Part shown: one piece after another, positions 46,930-56,389 of the stretch
Position numbering within the stretch: the stretch's first letter is position 1
Layout: each line of letters begins with the position of its first letter
Assembly (NCBI GenBank): GCA_025667525.1
Contig: CM046875.1
Location: 118,472,340-118,536,339 of the forward strand
From: Glebionis coronaria
Taxonomy: Eukaryota > Streptophyta > Magnoliopsida > Asterales > Asteraceae
Direction of reading: 5' to 3'
Length of the DNA: 64,000 nucleotides
The notes under the pieces: generated by a model
Databases searched by the model: none
The model's input: only the letters and a program-made list of their open reading frames with translations
Told to the model about the DNA's origin: nothing
Made by a program: the position numbers and the translations under genes

Positions 46930-47610
46930 CTTTACACTATCGACCCGTTCCATATTCGAATGCTCGGGCATAGTCGTCATCCATGTGCCTTTAGTGGACC
47001 GCAAAAACATCCCATTCTCAGCCGCCAGCCACATGTTAAACTCACCAAAGTTCTGGAGAATTAAAACAGCTCAGCTTTGTCAAGTTAATAAATCTATAAT
47101 CAATATGTTTAAAAAGTTAATTTCGATGGATTACTTCATCCAATACGGTACGGACACTTCCGCTGAGAACAACTTGGATCATCACAAAGATTTATAAGCG
47201 ATTCTTTCAATTCAGGGTGTAATTTAAGATCCATTTCTCTAATCTGATCACCTCCACGCCGATCAGGAGTATCGATTGGCTCAGTTAATGTAGCACTTAG
47301 AGAACATCATCTTTGCATATACATCAAATAATCAAATCAATTTACATAAACCTGCTGTCCCGTCAATGTAAGAAAATCCGACTAGCTCTACCATATAAAG
47401 ATCTATCACATATAAACACGTAAAAAGGAAGCATTGAAAATAATGCGTAACAGCTTTAGACACCAAATTGCATTGAAATAAAAAGATCCCTAGCATCTGC
47501 ATATCAGCATATGTACTGTACATGCTTACCTTATTACTGAAGTGCTTACCATATCAGCATAGCATCGGGAGTATCGATTGGCTCAGTTAATGTAGCACTG
47601 AATCCCTGCA
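46930..47610 (-). pseudogene. TPS: captured fragment of trehalose-6-phosphate synthase (TPS)
   Basis: Exon 46930-47052 (AG and GT borders) reads NFGEFNMWLAAENGMFLRST and then MTTMPEHSNMERVDSVK. A preceding exon at about 47146-47300 reads TLTEPIDTPDRRGGDQIREM and DLKLHPELKESL, then VVLSGSVRTVLDE after a one-base shift. These match the phosphatase-like C-terminal domain of plant TPS. A third piece at 47563-47608 (GFSATLTEPIDTPD after CTGCAG) repeats the start of the upstream exon, so a roughly 35-base sequence flanks about 260 bases. Catalytic synthase residues are absent. Intact TPS makes or senses trehalose-6-phosphate, a sugar signal. Confidence 0.88.
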
Positions 47611-48205
47611 GGTTTTATGATTTAGAAAAATGAGAACAGTCGACAAGATATACCTAAAGGCTTCAGTTTTTTTAATGAAGATAGAGAAGCGGTACCAGTC
47701 CCGAAAGCTTAACTGTGAGGGTATCGGTCCCGAAAGCTTATTGTGACTTAAGTTCAAAGCAATTTGTAGGCTCATGAGCGACCCGATCTCAGGCGGTATG
47801 GGTCCGGACAATGCAGTATCCCAGCCGGTATACTTCCGGTTAACAAATTGGACGAAATATTAACCTTGACCAAGTGAACAAGTTTCTCAATCTCATTAGG
47901 TAAATATTAAACGCGTAAGGCAGGATCTTCCCGGTCAATGCATTGGCTGAAAAGTCAACCACCCAAAGACGGTTGAATAGCCCGAGCCTTTGAGGAATGG
48001 TGCCATTTAACGAATTGCTAAAGAGCTAGAGCTGATACATTTTTGGCAGATACTGAAAACCAGATGGGATAGGGCCTGTGAGGGCGTTTATGGAAAGATC
48101 GAGTTTCGTTAAGTTTTTCAAGTCACTGAGCTCGTTTGTGTATATGTGAAAGGTGGGATGTATCCTGATTCTACAGCGAAAGGAACATGAAGAACCCAAG
48201 AAACA
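47590..48205 (-). pseudogene. captured leucine-rich repeats of an LRR receptor kinase
   Basis: Leftward frames read LSDLKNLTKLDLSINALTG, then PIPSGFQYLPKMYQL, then (other frames) GTIPQRLGLFNRLWVVDFSA and, near 47811-47720, SGPIPPEIGSLMSLQIALNL with SHNKLSGPIPSQL. These are plant-type LRRs (LxxLxxLxLxxNxLxGxIP) of a subfamily XI-like receptor ectodomain. Frameshifts separate the pieces, and repeats are missing between them. No kinase of this receptor follows; the kinase to the right is of another class. Confidence 0.75.
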
Positions 48206-48212
48206 CACCTTT

Positions 48213-49822
48213 TTATCGACCTTCTTCCTCAGTAATAGTCAATTGCTGAATCTCTGATTCAGTTACATTTGACGGTGAACTAAGAATCCGGTTTTTAGAA
48301 ACAAAAGCTGGTTCTTTAGGATCAGGGAGGCTCTCAATGACCGTCCCCAACATAAGAACTGCATCTGTCATGAAAGGTCGATCTTGAGGGTCTTCTTGTA
48401 TGCACAGAAGTCCAACAATCATACATCTTATCACTTCAATCGAGTTGCATGATTCGGCTAACACTGGATCTAGCAAATCTAATGGCTTTTTGTCTTTCCA
48501 CAATCCCCATGCCTGAAAGGCGTTAAACTTAGTTATAAGAACATAAAAAAATAGTAAAAGTTATACAATAATACAGGTTTCCGAACTTACATATGATACA
48601 AGGCTAAAGGCTTGTTGATTCTGATACTATCCCGTATTTCTTTTCCCACTAATGATCTCAAGTACAACTACTCCAAAACTAAAAACATCTGATTTTACTG
48701 AAAAGGTCCATTTAGTGCGTATTCGGGAGCCATGTAGCCACTGCAAAAAGAGCAACACCAAAATTCATCAATATTCTGCAAGTAAAAAGTAGGGTAAGAT
48801 ATGAGCAAGAGTTTACAATGTACTTACTAGGTTCCAATTACTCTTGTGGTGTTAGCTTCCGTATCTCTGCCTTTAACTATCTTTGCCAAACCAAAGTCCG
48901 AGATTTTAGGATTCATATCCTCGTCTAGTAATACATTGCTTGCTTTCAAATCTCTATGAATTACCCTCAGCCGTGAATCTTGATGAAGATAAAGAAGTCC
49001 TCGAGCAATTCCCATAATAATATCAAAGCGTAACGCCCAGTCAAGACATATACAAAGGCTCCTATCTTCCATAAGTGTCATCAAAACCAGAATTTCAGAT
49101 TTCATATTGGTAACAAAATAGTAACTAAAAGTACAACTGTAGGAGGCTAACCAAATATGATACGGTCCAAGCTTTTATTAGGCATGTACTCATATAATAG
49201 TATCATTTCATGATCCTTCATGCTGTATCCCAAAAGCCTAACAAGATTGCGATGCTGAAGTTTGGCAATTAAAACTACCTCGTTTTTTAATTCCTTTAGA
49301 CCTTGTCCAGACTGACTCGATAACCTCTTCACTGCGATTTCAGATCCATCAGGGAGCATTCCCTAAGTTAATGATCCAAAACAATATGCTCTTAGTACAG
49401 AATAACCCGATCCTTTCCTAAAGGGATATGAGTACAGTTTGCTAGTAAGGAATATATATTATAGAGAGTCGTTTCCTTGTAAACAGGTCCAAATCCCCCT
49501 TGTCCAAGCTTATTTGCCAGAGAAAAATTATCTGTTGCTGATAATATTCTTTTAAACTCAAAGAAAGGCACATCAAGATCTTTTCTATCCTCTTCACTCA
49601 AAATCCCTTGATCTGTGAGATATTTTGAATTAAAAAAAATTGGAGGATATATTGGTATTTAATGGTTTATGTACACCAAGGAGCAGATTTGTTGAACCAA
49701 AAACAGTAAAGGTACAAAATTGTTTATTTTACCTTGTCTTTTCACCCTTCTATAGCATATAACTCCAATGCTGCAAAGAAACAGAAGACCAAAAAATCCC
49801 GAAACGATCCCAAATGATTTTG
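48213..49822 (-). pseudogene. captured 3' half of a G-type lectin S-receptor-like kinase
   Basis: Leftward exons give a transmembrane span (GFFGLLFLCSIGVICYRR, 49733-49822), ATP loop [10 protein letters not shown] (about 49480-49616), IAVKRL lysine and ...LKNEV (49147-49360), HRDLKASN and DFG with RVIGT (48836-49060), [13 protein letters not shown] (about 48600-48740), and the C-terminal exon to a stop at 48213 (LLCIQEDPQDRPFM, QLTITEEEGR). The SRK/At4g03230-like tail and exon pattern identify the class. Lesions: the donor after VYK reads GA instead of GT, one base is lost after NGPF, a stop occurs in the following exon, and the activation-segment exon ends in a stop. The lectin ectodomain is missing. 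It borders the right TIR. Confidence 0.88.
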
Positions 49823-50169
49823 AATTCTAGGTTCGGCAAATGATTTTTGAGTTTTTCCATCATAATTTTGTAATAGTCCCTCCTTGCAAGCACCAAGAAA
49901 TACCCAAATCATATTGAAAACCTTAAAATTATTACCCAATGTCATTTAAATTCATTAAAATGTAATAGAAAATAAATTTCACAAATCGAATGTAATGATT
50001 ACCTAAGACCCGATTGATTTCTTGACCCCGTCGGAATCGTAGCTACACCGCCTACCAACTCCACCGCAGCGACTTTGCATTAAACCCGATTGATTATCAA
50101 TTGGTGTTTCTTGGTGTGGGATTTTGATGTTATGATCTGGAGTGGGATTCAAAACAGAAGAAAGAACAA

Positions 50170-50368
50170 AGAAGAAAGGAGGAGGAGAAAGAGAAAGGGC
50201 ATTTTAGTAATTTACTATTCTGATAATATTGTGTCAGTGGACACGTGGCGTTTATTGGATGGAGTTGTGCAGTTGTGCACTTGTGTATGACCAAATTTGT
50301 CCCAATGAAAAAACTTGACCATGGTTTAACTTTTAAAGGGTGATTTTGACCAAATTGGTCTTTTTCCC
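50170..50368 (-). repeat. right terminal inverted repeat of the Pack-MULE
   Basis: Reverse-complement partner of 41677-41880. It ends TTTTTCCC at 50368, directly before the 9-bp TSD. The CT-rich run reversed from 50140-50200 matches the one after the left TIR. Confidence 0.88.
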
Positions 50369-50692
50369 TAAACTATATATATCTCAAATGACTTTCTGAA
50401 AACAAGATAACTTTTACAGAAGAAAAAGATTGATTTTTGCCTATGCGTGCCTTGTTTGGCGCAGTGTGATTCCTAATCCCACTTGTACTTCTCAAATACT
50501 GTAGTATAATTCAAATAGCCTATGCACATCCAAACACTAATTTCTACAACCTGTTTCATTACTAATGATGAATATGAAATTATCATTTAAAATTATATGT
50601 CACACTAAATCGTGAGAAATTTGAAGCATAGAGAACACTTTTCAATCCCAAAGAGACTGATACAGGAAAACAATATCCAAAGAGTCATCAAC

Positions 50693-50978
50693 TAGGGCTG
50701 AGTATCGGTCCGGGACCGGACCGGACCGGCCAAGACCGGACCGAGATGGTCCAAAACCTCGGACCAAGATCGGACCGAAATGGTCCGGTCCGGTGCAGTT
50801 CGGTCCTCGGTCCGGTCCTATTAGGCCAAATAGATGAGATTTTGGTAAGACCGGACCAGACCGACCGGAGGACCGAATTGGTCCAAAACCCCGGACCGAA
50901 ATTGTTCGGTCCGATTCGGTTCGGTCCGATCCGATTTTCCGGTCCGGGTCGGTTTTGGGTCTGCCGTGCTCAGTCCTA
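50693..50978. repeat. hAT-like non-autonomous element (MITE)
   Basis: Ends TAGGGCTGAGTA and, reversed, TAGGACTGAGCA form a short TIR. The interior is filled with GGTCCGG/CCGGACC words on both strands, the subterminal repeat style of hAT elements. Flanking 8-mers (TCATCAAC and ATCACAAC) are not a clean duplication. The long open frames across it (both strands) are products of the repeats, not genes. Confidence 0.65.
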
Positions 50979-52321
50979 ATCACAACTGTATTGTTAAACT
51001 GATGGCAGTCTTTCTTTAGAACGTGCAGGTGGTCAAAGCAGTAAAATTTAAGGTCTATGTTTGATACTAGTTCTTAAAGACTATAGAGATCCCCAAGGAG
51101 TGAATTGTATTTAAGCCTTTTTTTAGTATATCTCGGTGATCATGTATACTATATTTTTGGCCTTTTGAGTGATAATCATCCCGGGGTGGACCGCAAAGTT
51201 TTTAAGGATCTACAGTGGGCGAGTAAGGTTTGATGTCGACTAGCGTGCTTATGATCACTCAGCTCGCAGCATTTTGAGCTAGTGACTGGGAGTCTGGCAC
51301 ACACAACTATCATATTAGGAGCTGAGATTTAAACCCTCAGATTTTATAACGGAAAAATCTAAAACAGGGAGTTCACATCAAATTTAAATTCTCAAACCCG
51401 ATTAAAATGCGTAAAATACAAAGATCTAGCTATAAGAGAAACTGTCAAACCGGTTAAAAGACGCAAAGATTCAGTTTATTATGCCTATAACTTCCTATAG
51501 CATGTTTTTTTAATAGATTTTTGATAAAGCAGATTATGTAAATCATACTTGCGAGTTGCAAACCCACTAGAGGAATTTTGACTATTTTTCCATGTATCTT
51601 ATTATTTCCTGTAAATAATCCAGGTTACTTGCAAATAAAATTTGAGAGTACAGAAACAGAGAAGAACGAGCATCATGTTAAGTGTTAACCATTGTTTAAT
51701 GAAAATTTAGTATTAACCCTTAAATTCCGTCATAAACTTATTATAGTAAATAATTAGTGACCATGTGCAGTCATAAGATCTTCATGATCAAGATCCTAAA
51801 CTCAAACGTAGCAAGAAATGGAAGTAACTAAGCGTGTAATAGCTAGTTTTACTTTTGCGCCAAAACATGAGGATTATTATTGAACACAAATGGTACTGCT
51901 AGTTTTACTTTTGCGCCAAAACATAAGGATTATTATTAAACACCCATAGTGCTGATAAATACTCTTTAATGTAAATAGAAAGATGCACAATGATATCGGT
52001 ATAAATCAAGAACAGATCAGTAATAACTAACTTTTCGACATTGTAATTCCAAATTCTTCTATGCAACTACTGAAGTTACAAAACATAAGCAAAAGGCATT
52101 CCAAATTTCATACATAATAATCGAGAGGCACTATAATCCCCAAATCACCATCATCATCATATAAACCTAGCATTAGACCTTAAAAACATAAAGTGACCTC
52201 GTAACCTTATTATCAGAACCAATCCCCTAATTACCAGCATCATAACAACCTAGGATTAAACCATAAACTATTATCACCAAACCTTAAAATATCATAATGA
52301 GAATGCATTATAGATAAAACA
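50979..52321. other. intergenic, with a 56-base tandem duplication
   Basis: No gene is seen. Two near-identical 56-base units starting GCTAGTTTTACTTTTGCGCC lie head to tail at 51842-51897 and 51898-51953. The last few hundred bases are probably the 3' untranslated region of the exonuclease gene on the minus strand. Confidence 0.6.
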
Positions 52322-53101
52322 TTAATCACCATAAATCAATTTCCTCCCAATCTCAAAGCTCAAAAACGCATCAACACACGCATACTGCACTTGATCAAGC
52401 GTCAACCATGCTTGATCCCAACGACTCCTGGAAACAGTTTTGGGCTTAACCAACTCTTTCCCAAGAACCCGATTCGTTAAACCCTTTAAACCCGCATTTC
52501 TCAACTCCTGTGCACCAAACGCCGCAACAGCCAACGGCGTTAGTTCCGTGGTCCTACCAACCCTAATGCCATAATCCCCCAACAACTTCTCCGCATCATT
52601 CTCCACCCCAACACCGACAAAAGTGTACAAGGTGTTGCCCAAAAAGTTAACAAGCGAATCAGGGATATATGGTGCGTAGATCAACTGGAAAATTAAACAA
52701 TCGCGACCGACACATAACTGTAACGTGGCAACTGGATTTGTAAAGTAACGATTGTTGGGACGCCACTCGACGTCCAACCCGACGATGAGGTTGTCGAGAC
52801 GGTGTCTGTGGATGTGCTCGATTCTGGAGATCCAACCGTTGACCAAGTGAGGTGTTTGAGTTACAAGGGTGGTGATGTTATCGTCGAAGAATGTGACGTC
52901 GTAGCATTTGTGGGTCTCTGATGGGTTTTCGTTATAGTTGATGGTGATTGTCATTTGGTTGTCTGGTGGCGCGTGGGGTTTGGGAGAGAGAGTGTTGAAA
53001 TGGGTGGATAGTTCGAAATGAAAAACCGTAAAAAGTTGCTTATCCCAGGGGAGTGGGGAGATCTGTTGACACTCACATTTCAAAATGTCTTTTAATTTCA
53101 A
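52322..53101 (-). CDS. Werner syndrome-like 3'-5' exonuclease (DEDDy family)
   Basis: An intact single-exon gene of 259 codons. The exonuclease core carries all DEDDy residues: Asp110 and Glu112 in GLDVEWRPN, Asp169 in VGVGVENDAEKL, and Tyr240 with Asp244 in YACVDAFLSFEIG. The family (plant WEX-like) trims 3' ends of DNA or RNA. The more likely start is Met50 at 52954 (MTITINYN), because the 49 residues before it are poorly conserved in style and the known proteins begin near the motif YDVTFFDDNI; the upstream frame would then be 5' leader. No signal peptide or helicase domain is seen. The gene stands alone between repeats and is the only intact host protein gene here. Confidence 0.88.
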   Translation of the reverse strand: MKLKDILKCECQQISPLPWDKQLFTVFHFELSTHFNTLSPKPHAPPDNQMTITINYNENPSETHKCYDVTFFDDNITTLVTQTPHLVNGWISRIEHIHRHRLDNLIVGLDVEWRPNNRYFTNPVATLQLCVGRDCLIFQLIYAPYIPDSLVNFLGNTLYTFVGVGVENDAEKLLGDYGIRVGRTTELTPLAVAAFGAQELRNAGLKGLTNRVLGKELVKPKTVSRSRWDQAWLTLDQVQYACVDAFLSFEIGRKLIYGD

Positions 53102-53239
53102 ATTTTACGAATATATTTTAAGGCAATCGAAATCGAGGAAACCCAACTTTATATAATATATAATATGTTGACACGTGTTTGACACAAGTACAAGTTGACT
53201 CTGGTTGTTTTAGTTGTCTCGAGACACATGTAAACTAAT

Positions 53240-53899
53240 TAGGGATAGCAATGGGACGGGTTTGGGCCGGGGCGACCGTCCCCATCCCCAAACCCGATTA
53301 GTAAAGTTCTCCCTAAACCCGCCCCGATCTCCGTCGGGGATTTAATCGGGGTGTCCCGTTGGGGCGCAATTCTCTCCCAAACCCGCCCCGTACTAATCGA
53401 GGATCTTATCGGATACCCTCTTTGGGTGAAACTTTCTATCAAAACCGCATCATTTTACATCTATTATTATTTTTAAACTGTTAGAAATAAGCTTGAAGTA
53501 TTAAAAACTTACTAATTATATAATAATGGATTACAAACAAGACTTATAATGTTTAAAAAGATACTATTATACATAAATAATGATATGTTACACCACAAAG
53601 AATATACAATACATTAAACAAGTTTCGGTAATAACAATTTGCAATATTGTAAAGATAAAATACTAAAGAAATGTTTATTATGACGTAAATAGTAAGAAAA
53701 TACTATATAAAAATACTTATATTATATTACTCGGGCGGTGCGGGTCGGGACCTTATTCCCCGCGTTTGCCCCAAACCCGATTAAAAATCACCGTTTAAGC
53801 CCCAAACCCGCCCCATAACCCAATAAAGTTAACCCGTCCCGTCCCAATTATTCCGGGTTTCAGGTTTCCCCGTCGAGTTCGAGTTTTTTGCCATTTTTA
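53240..53899. mobile_element. hAT-like non-autonomous element with 8-bp TSD
   Basis: It starts TAGGGATAGCAATGGG and ends TTTTTTGCCATTTTTA, so TAGGGATAGCAA and TAAAAATGGCAA form the TIR. It is flanked by a perfect 8-bp duplication AAACTAAT at 53232-53239 and 53900-53907, the TSD length of hAT elements. GC-rich subterminal parts full of CGGGTTTGGG and CCCCAAACCCG words flank an AT-rich core. No transposase is present. Confidence 0.88.
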
Positions 53900-53907
53900 A
53901 AACTAAT

Positions 53908-54586
53908 AATGTTAAGTTTCTAAGATTGTGTGGGTTACTTGGGAGTATTTATAGAAAAGTTGAAATATAAGGGCATTTCCAACCCGTTTAGTAAAACGGT
54001 ATTTTAAAATTTTTCCCAAAAAATATATCTCATTCTAGTGTTACTTCATTTTCTTTTTATTTTTTCTTATTAACTCATCTAAAACTCACATTTCACAAAT
54101 AATTAAAAAGAAAAACCAATTTCACACTATTACTTTTATTTTTTATTAATTTCATTTTACCATTTTTTTTTCGCACAACGTTAAATAGCCTTTTGGTTTG
54201 AAGTCGAGTTTCACTTTATCTGTGAGTTTATAAAGTGATTAGTTTAAAATTGTTTAGGATTATATATGATGTAAAAATTTTATATTATTAATTTTAATAG
54301 ATAAAAAGATTTCATTTAAAATTTTATTATTTTAAATTATTATATATATATAATTTTAAGACAATAATAAATTAATAAATGGTTGTAAACTTTTTTTACC
54401 CCGTATTCTTTCGATATAAATGAAATACAAGCAAATGAAATGTGATTTCTCTTTCATTTAATGTTGGGCTAGTGACAATTTCAGAACCAGTAAATCAAAC
54501 GATCCCTAAATTCATTTCAATAAATTAAAAGTATAAATACATAAATTAAAATAAAATACGAAAATAAACTAAAAACGTTCTAAAAA
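53908..54586. other. AT-rich intergenic sequence
   Basis: About 680 bases, very AT-rich, with no gene or repeat that I can name. Confidence 0.6.
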
Positions 54587-54600
54587 ATTACGAAAATTAA

Positions 54601-54818
54601 ACCACTCAAGGTTGGCTTAGTGGCAAAAGGATTTGTGGCTATCACTTCAAAGTGTGTGAGGCCTCAAGTTCAATTCTTGCTAGGTGCAAACAACCTTGAA
54701 GTGGCCACGCCAACCTCCTGAAAAAGGAAGACTTTACCTGGTTTGAGTTTGTGTGACGGTGGGCTCAAATCCCGTGGATTAGTCGGCTAATGTGTCGAAA
54801 ATCACGGTTAAAAAAAAT
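54601..54818 (+). mobile_element. tRNA-derived SINE with Angio-type 3' domain
   Basis: A 218-base element between perfect 14-base duplications ATTACGAAAATTAA (54587-54600 and 54819-54832). The head has an A box-like GGCTTAGTGGC and a B box-like AAGTTCAATTC. The 3' part contains CCCGTGGATTAGTCGGCTAA, the shared end of plant Au/Angio-domain SINEs, and the element ends in a short A-run. It would be transcribed by Pol III and moved by a LINE. The uninterrupted TSD suggests a recent insertion. Confidence 0.92.
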
Positions 54819-54832
54819 ATTACGAAAATTAA

Positions 54833-55109
54833 TAAATTTAAACAAAAAATAATAAACACCAACCTATAAGAGTAAAAAGTTATAATTATAAAAAAAATTA
54901 ATAACAAAAAAAAAACTTTCTTTGAACTGAGAAAAAAGAGAAAAAATAAAATAGAAAAACTTATCCCTACCACATACAAAACATATCTCATTTATTAAAA
55001 TCCCTACAGCACACCATATGCCTTCTAACATACACACGCTAAAACACACACATATACCATACACACGCTAAAACACACACACATAAAAAGAAAAGATATG
55101 GAGAAAAAA
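54833..55109. other. AT-rich sequence with CA-rich run
   Basis: No gene. Two nearly identical phrases with ATACACACGCTAAAACACAC occur at 55030 and 55060. Long open frames on minus are low-complexity. Confidence 0.5.
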
Positions 55110-55279
55110 GAAAGAAAAAAAAAGATGGTCCCACCATCACTCGCCGAATGCTCGTCGTCTAGGTTACGAAGTTACGACAAGAGGGGCCGGTATGGCGCGA
55201 ACCGCGACGAGTGTGCCACCTCAGCTCAGTGAGGCACACTGCGCCATTATACCATCTCCTCTTAGAGGAGAGGGTATAG
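55110..55279 (-). repeat. SINE-like tRNA-derived segment with strong inverted repeats
   Basis: On minus, an A box-like TGGCGCAGTGTG and a B box GGTTCGCGCC lie in tRNA-like spacing, and a T-rich tail follows near 55110-55130, so a T-tailed SINE is possible. The GC-rich head folds: GTGTG (55211-55215) pairs CACAC (55235-55239) and CCTCA pairs TGAGG inside it. Next to it, 55248-55278 is a 31-base palindrome with one mismatch. No TSD was found. Confidence 0.4.
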
Positions 55280-56378
55280 CTGAGAGATGATAAGACTGCA
55301 TTTATACATAGTCTCATCGTTTAAAACAGGCTTAAAACGGTTAAAATATCCATAAAAGTGCCAAATATATGCTTGTATTTGTTCAATGTGTATTTTAGGT
55401 ACGGATATCGAGAAAAAGACAAAAAGATCACAAGAATCAAGCAAAAACGAACACGGGAAACGAAGCCGCACAATGAACCGGACCCGAGCGTTGAATTTCC
55501 AAGAAAGTCCCTCAAATTTGAAGAATGTACAAGTTTGGTCCCTCATCTTTGAGGATTTCTCACAAATGTCCCTCCAAGAATCATCTTTGCACAAGATTGA
55601 TCCTTTATGTTTGAAGAATTTACAAGATCAACCCTTCAAGATTGACAAAAACTTCAAGAATAGTCCTTAATATCCATTTGTTAACAAAAGGACTATCTTT
55701 GCAAAACAGATAAAAAGCTGTTGTTAAGTGGAGGGGTCAAATCCGCCAAAAGCCCTTTCTTATTTAACATTAAACCTAACAAGACAACCATTTACCCCTG
55801 ATCCATACCCAACAAAGCCCGGTCCAATAACCCGAACCCACTGCCACATCACCACTACCCACCAATCATATCAAACCACCTCACCCAATTCCCCACGTCA
55901 CCATTCCACCAGCTTTTATTTAATCACCATTTGAAAAATTATATTAAACTAAAAACGCACTTAACAAAATTATTACCCCCAATTTGGATCATAATCCCTA
56001 GTTCTTCCCATAGAACCCTAATAATCAATTCCCTTAATTACTAAGAATTAATCTAATTCTTCTTCCAAATCAATGATTTAGGGTTTGTTAATCACATCCC
56101 CACCCCTTTTGTCCACGTCACTTCACCCACATGAATGGTCCAGCCTTACCCTGCCCCCACTTTCCACTCCCCAACAAATTTGTGCAGAGAAGATCGACGG
56201 TTTAGGCCAATTACTTGCTCCATACTTATATTTGAAAGGTTGAGATCAATAACAAACAAGAATGACAGCCTGCACCATCACATGGCAACCTTGGACCATT
56301 TTTTAATCTTTCAAACAAGGGCATATTCGGTAGTTCATTAGATTTGGGTTTTCAGTATTCTAGGACCTTCTTGTAAGC

Positions 56379-56389
56379 CTATATAAGGC
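56379..56389 (+). promoter_or_regulatory. TATA box of the Athila-type LTR
   Basis: CTATATAAGGC lies about 1.1 kb from the LTR start, at the place of the TATAAAAG box in the related LTRs. Confidence 0.6.

Larger units (their letters stand above)
41677..50368. mobile_element. giant Pack-MULE (Mutator-like element carrying host gene fragments)
   Basis: The ends are inverted copies of about 200 bases: left starts GGGAAAAGACGAATTTGGTC and the right end, reversed, starts GGGAAAAAGACCAATTTGGTC with one base added. A perfect 9-bp target duplication TAAACTATA lies at 41668-41676 and 50369-50377. Long TIRs with 9-bp TSD define Mutator-like elements. No MULE transposase, zinc-finger or SWIM motif is seen, so it is non-autonomous. 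The interior holds pieces of ABCG/PDR, AKR2, PLAC8, LARP, RabA, TPS, LRR-RLK and S-RLK genes, most with intron borders, plus a tRNA-Ala. The introns show capture at DNA level. Left-half pieces read right and right-half pieces read left. Confidence 0.88.

Noticed and set aside
41677..50368. A normal gene-rich chromosomal segment with eight genes
   Set aside because: Every gene piece is a fragment of unrelated families packed into 8.7 kb and framed by inverted ends with a TSD.
50642..50983. Long frames on both strands with Arg/Gly/Pro/Asp repeats
   Set aside because: Products of GGTCCGG repeats of a hAT-like element, not a gene.
54779..55064. Phe-rich open frames on minus
   Set aside because: Low-complexity A-rich DNA read in reverse, overlapping a SINE end; no start context and no family.
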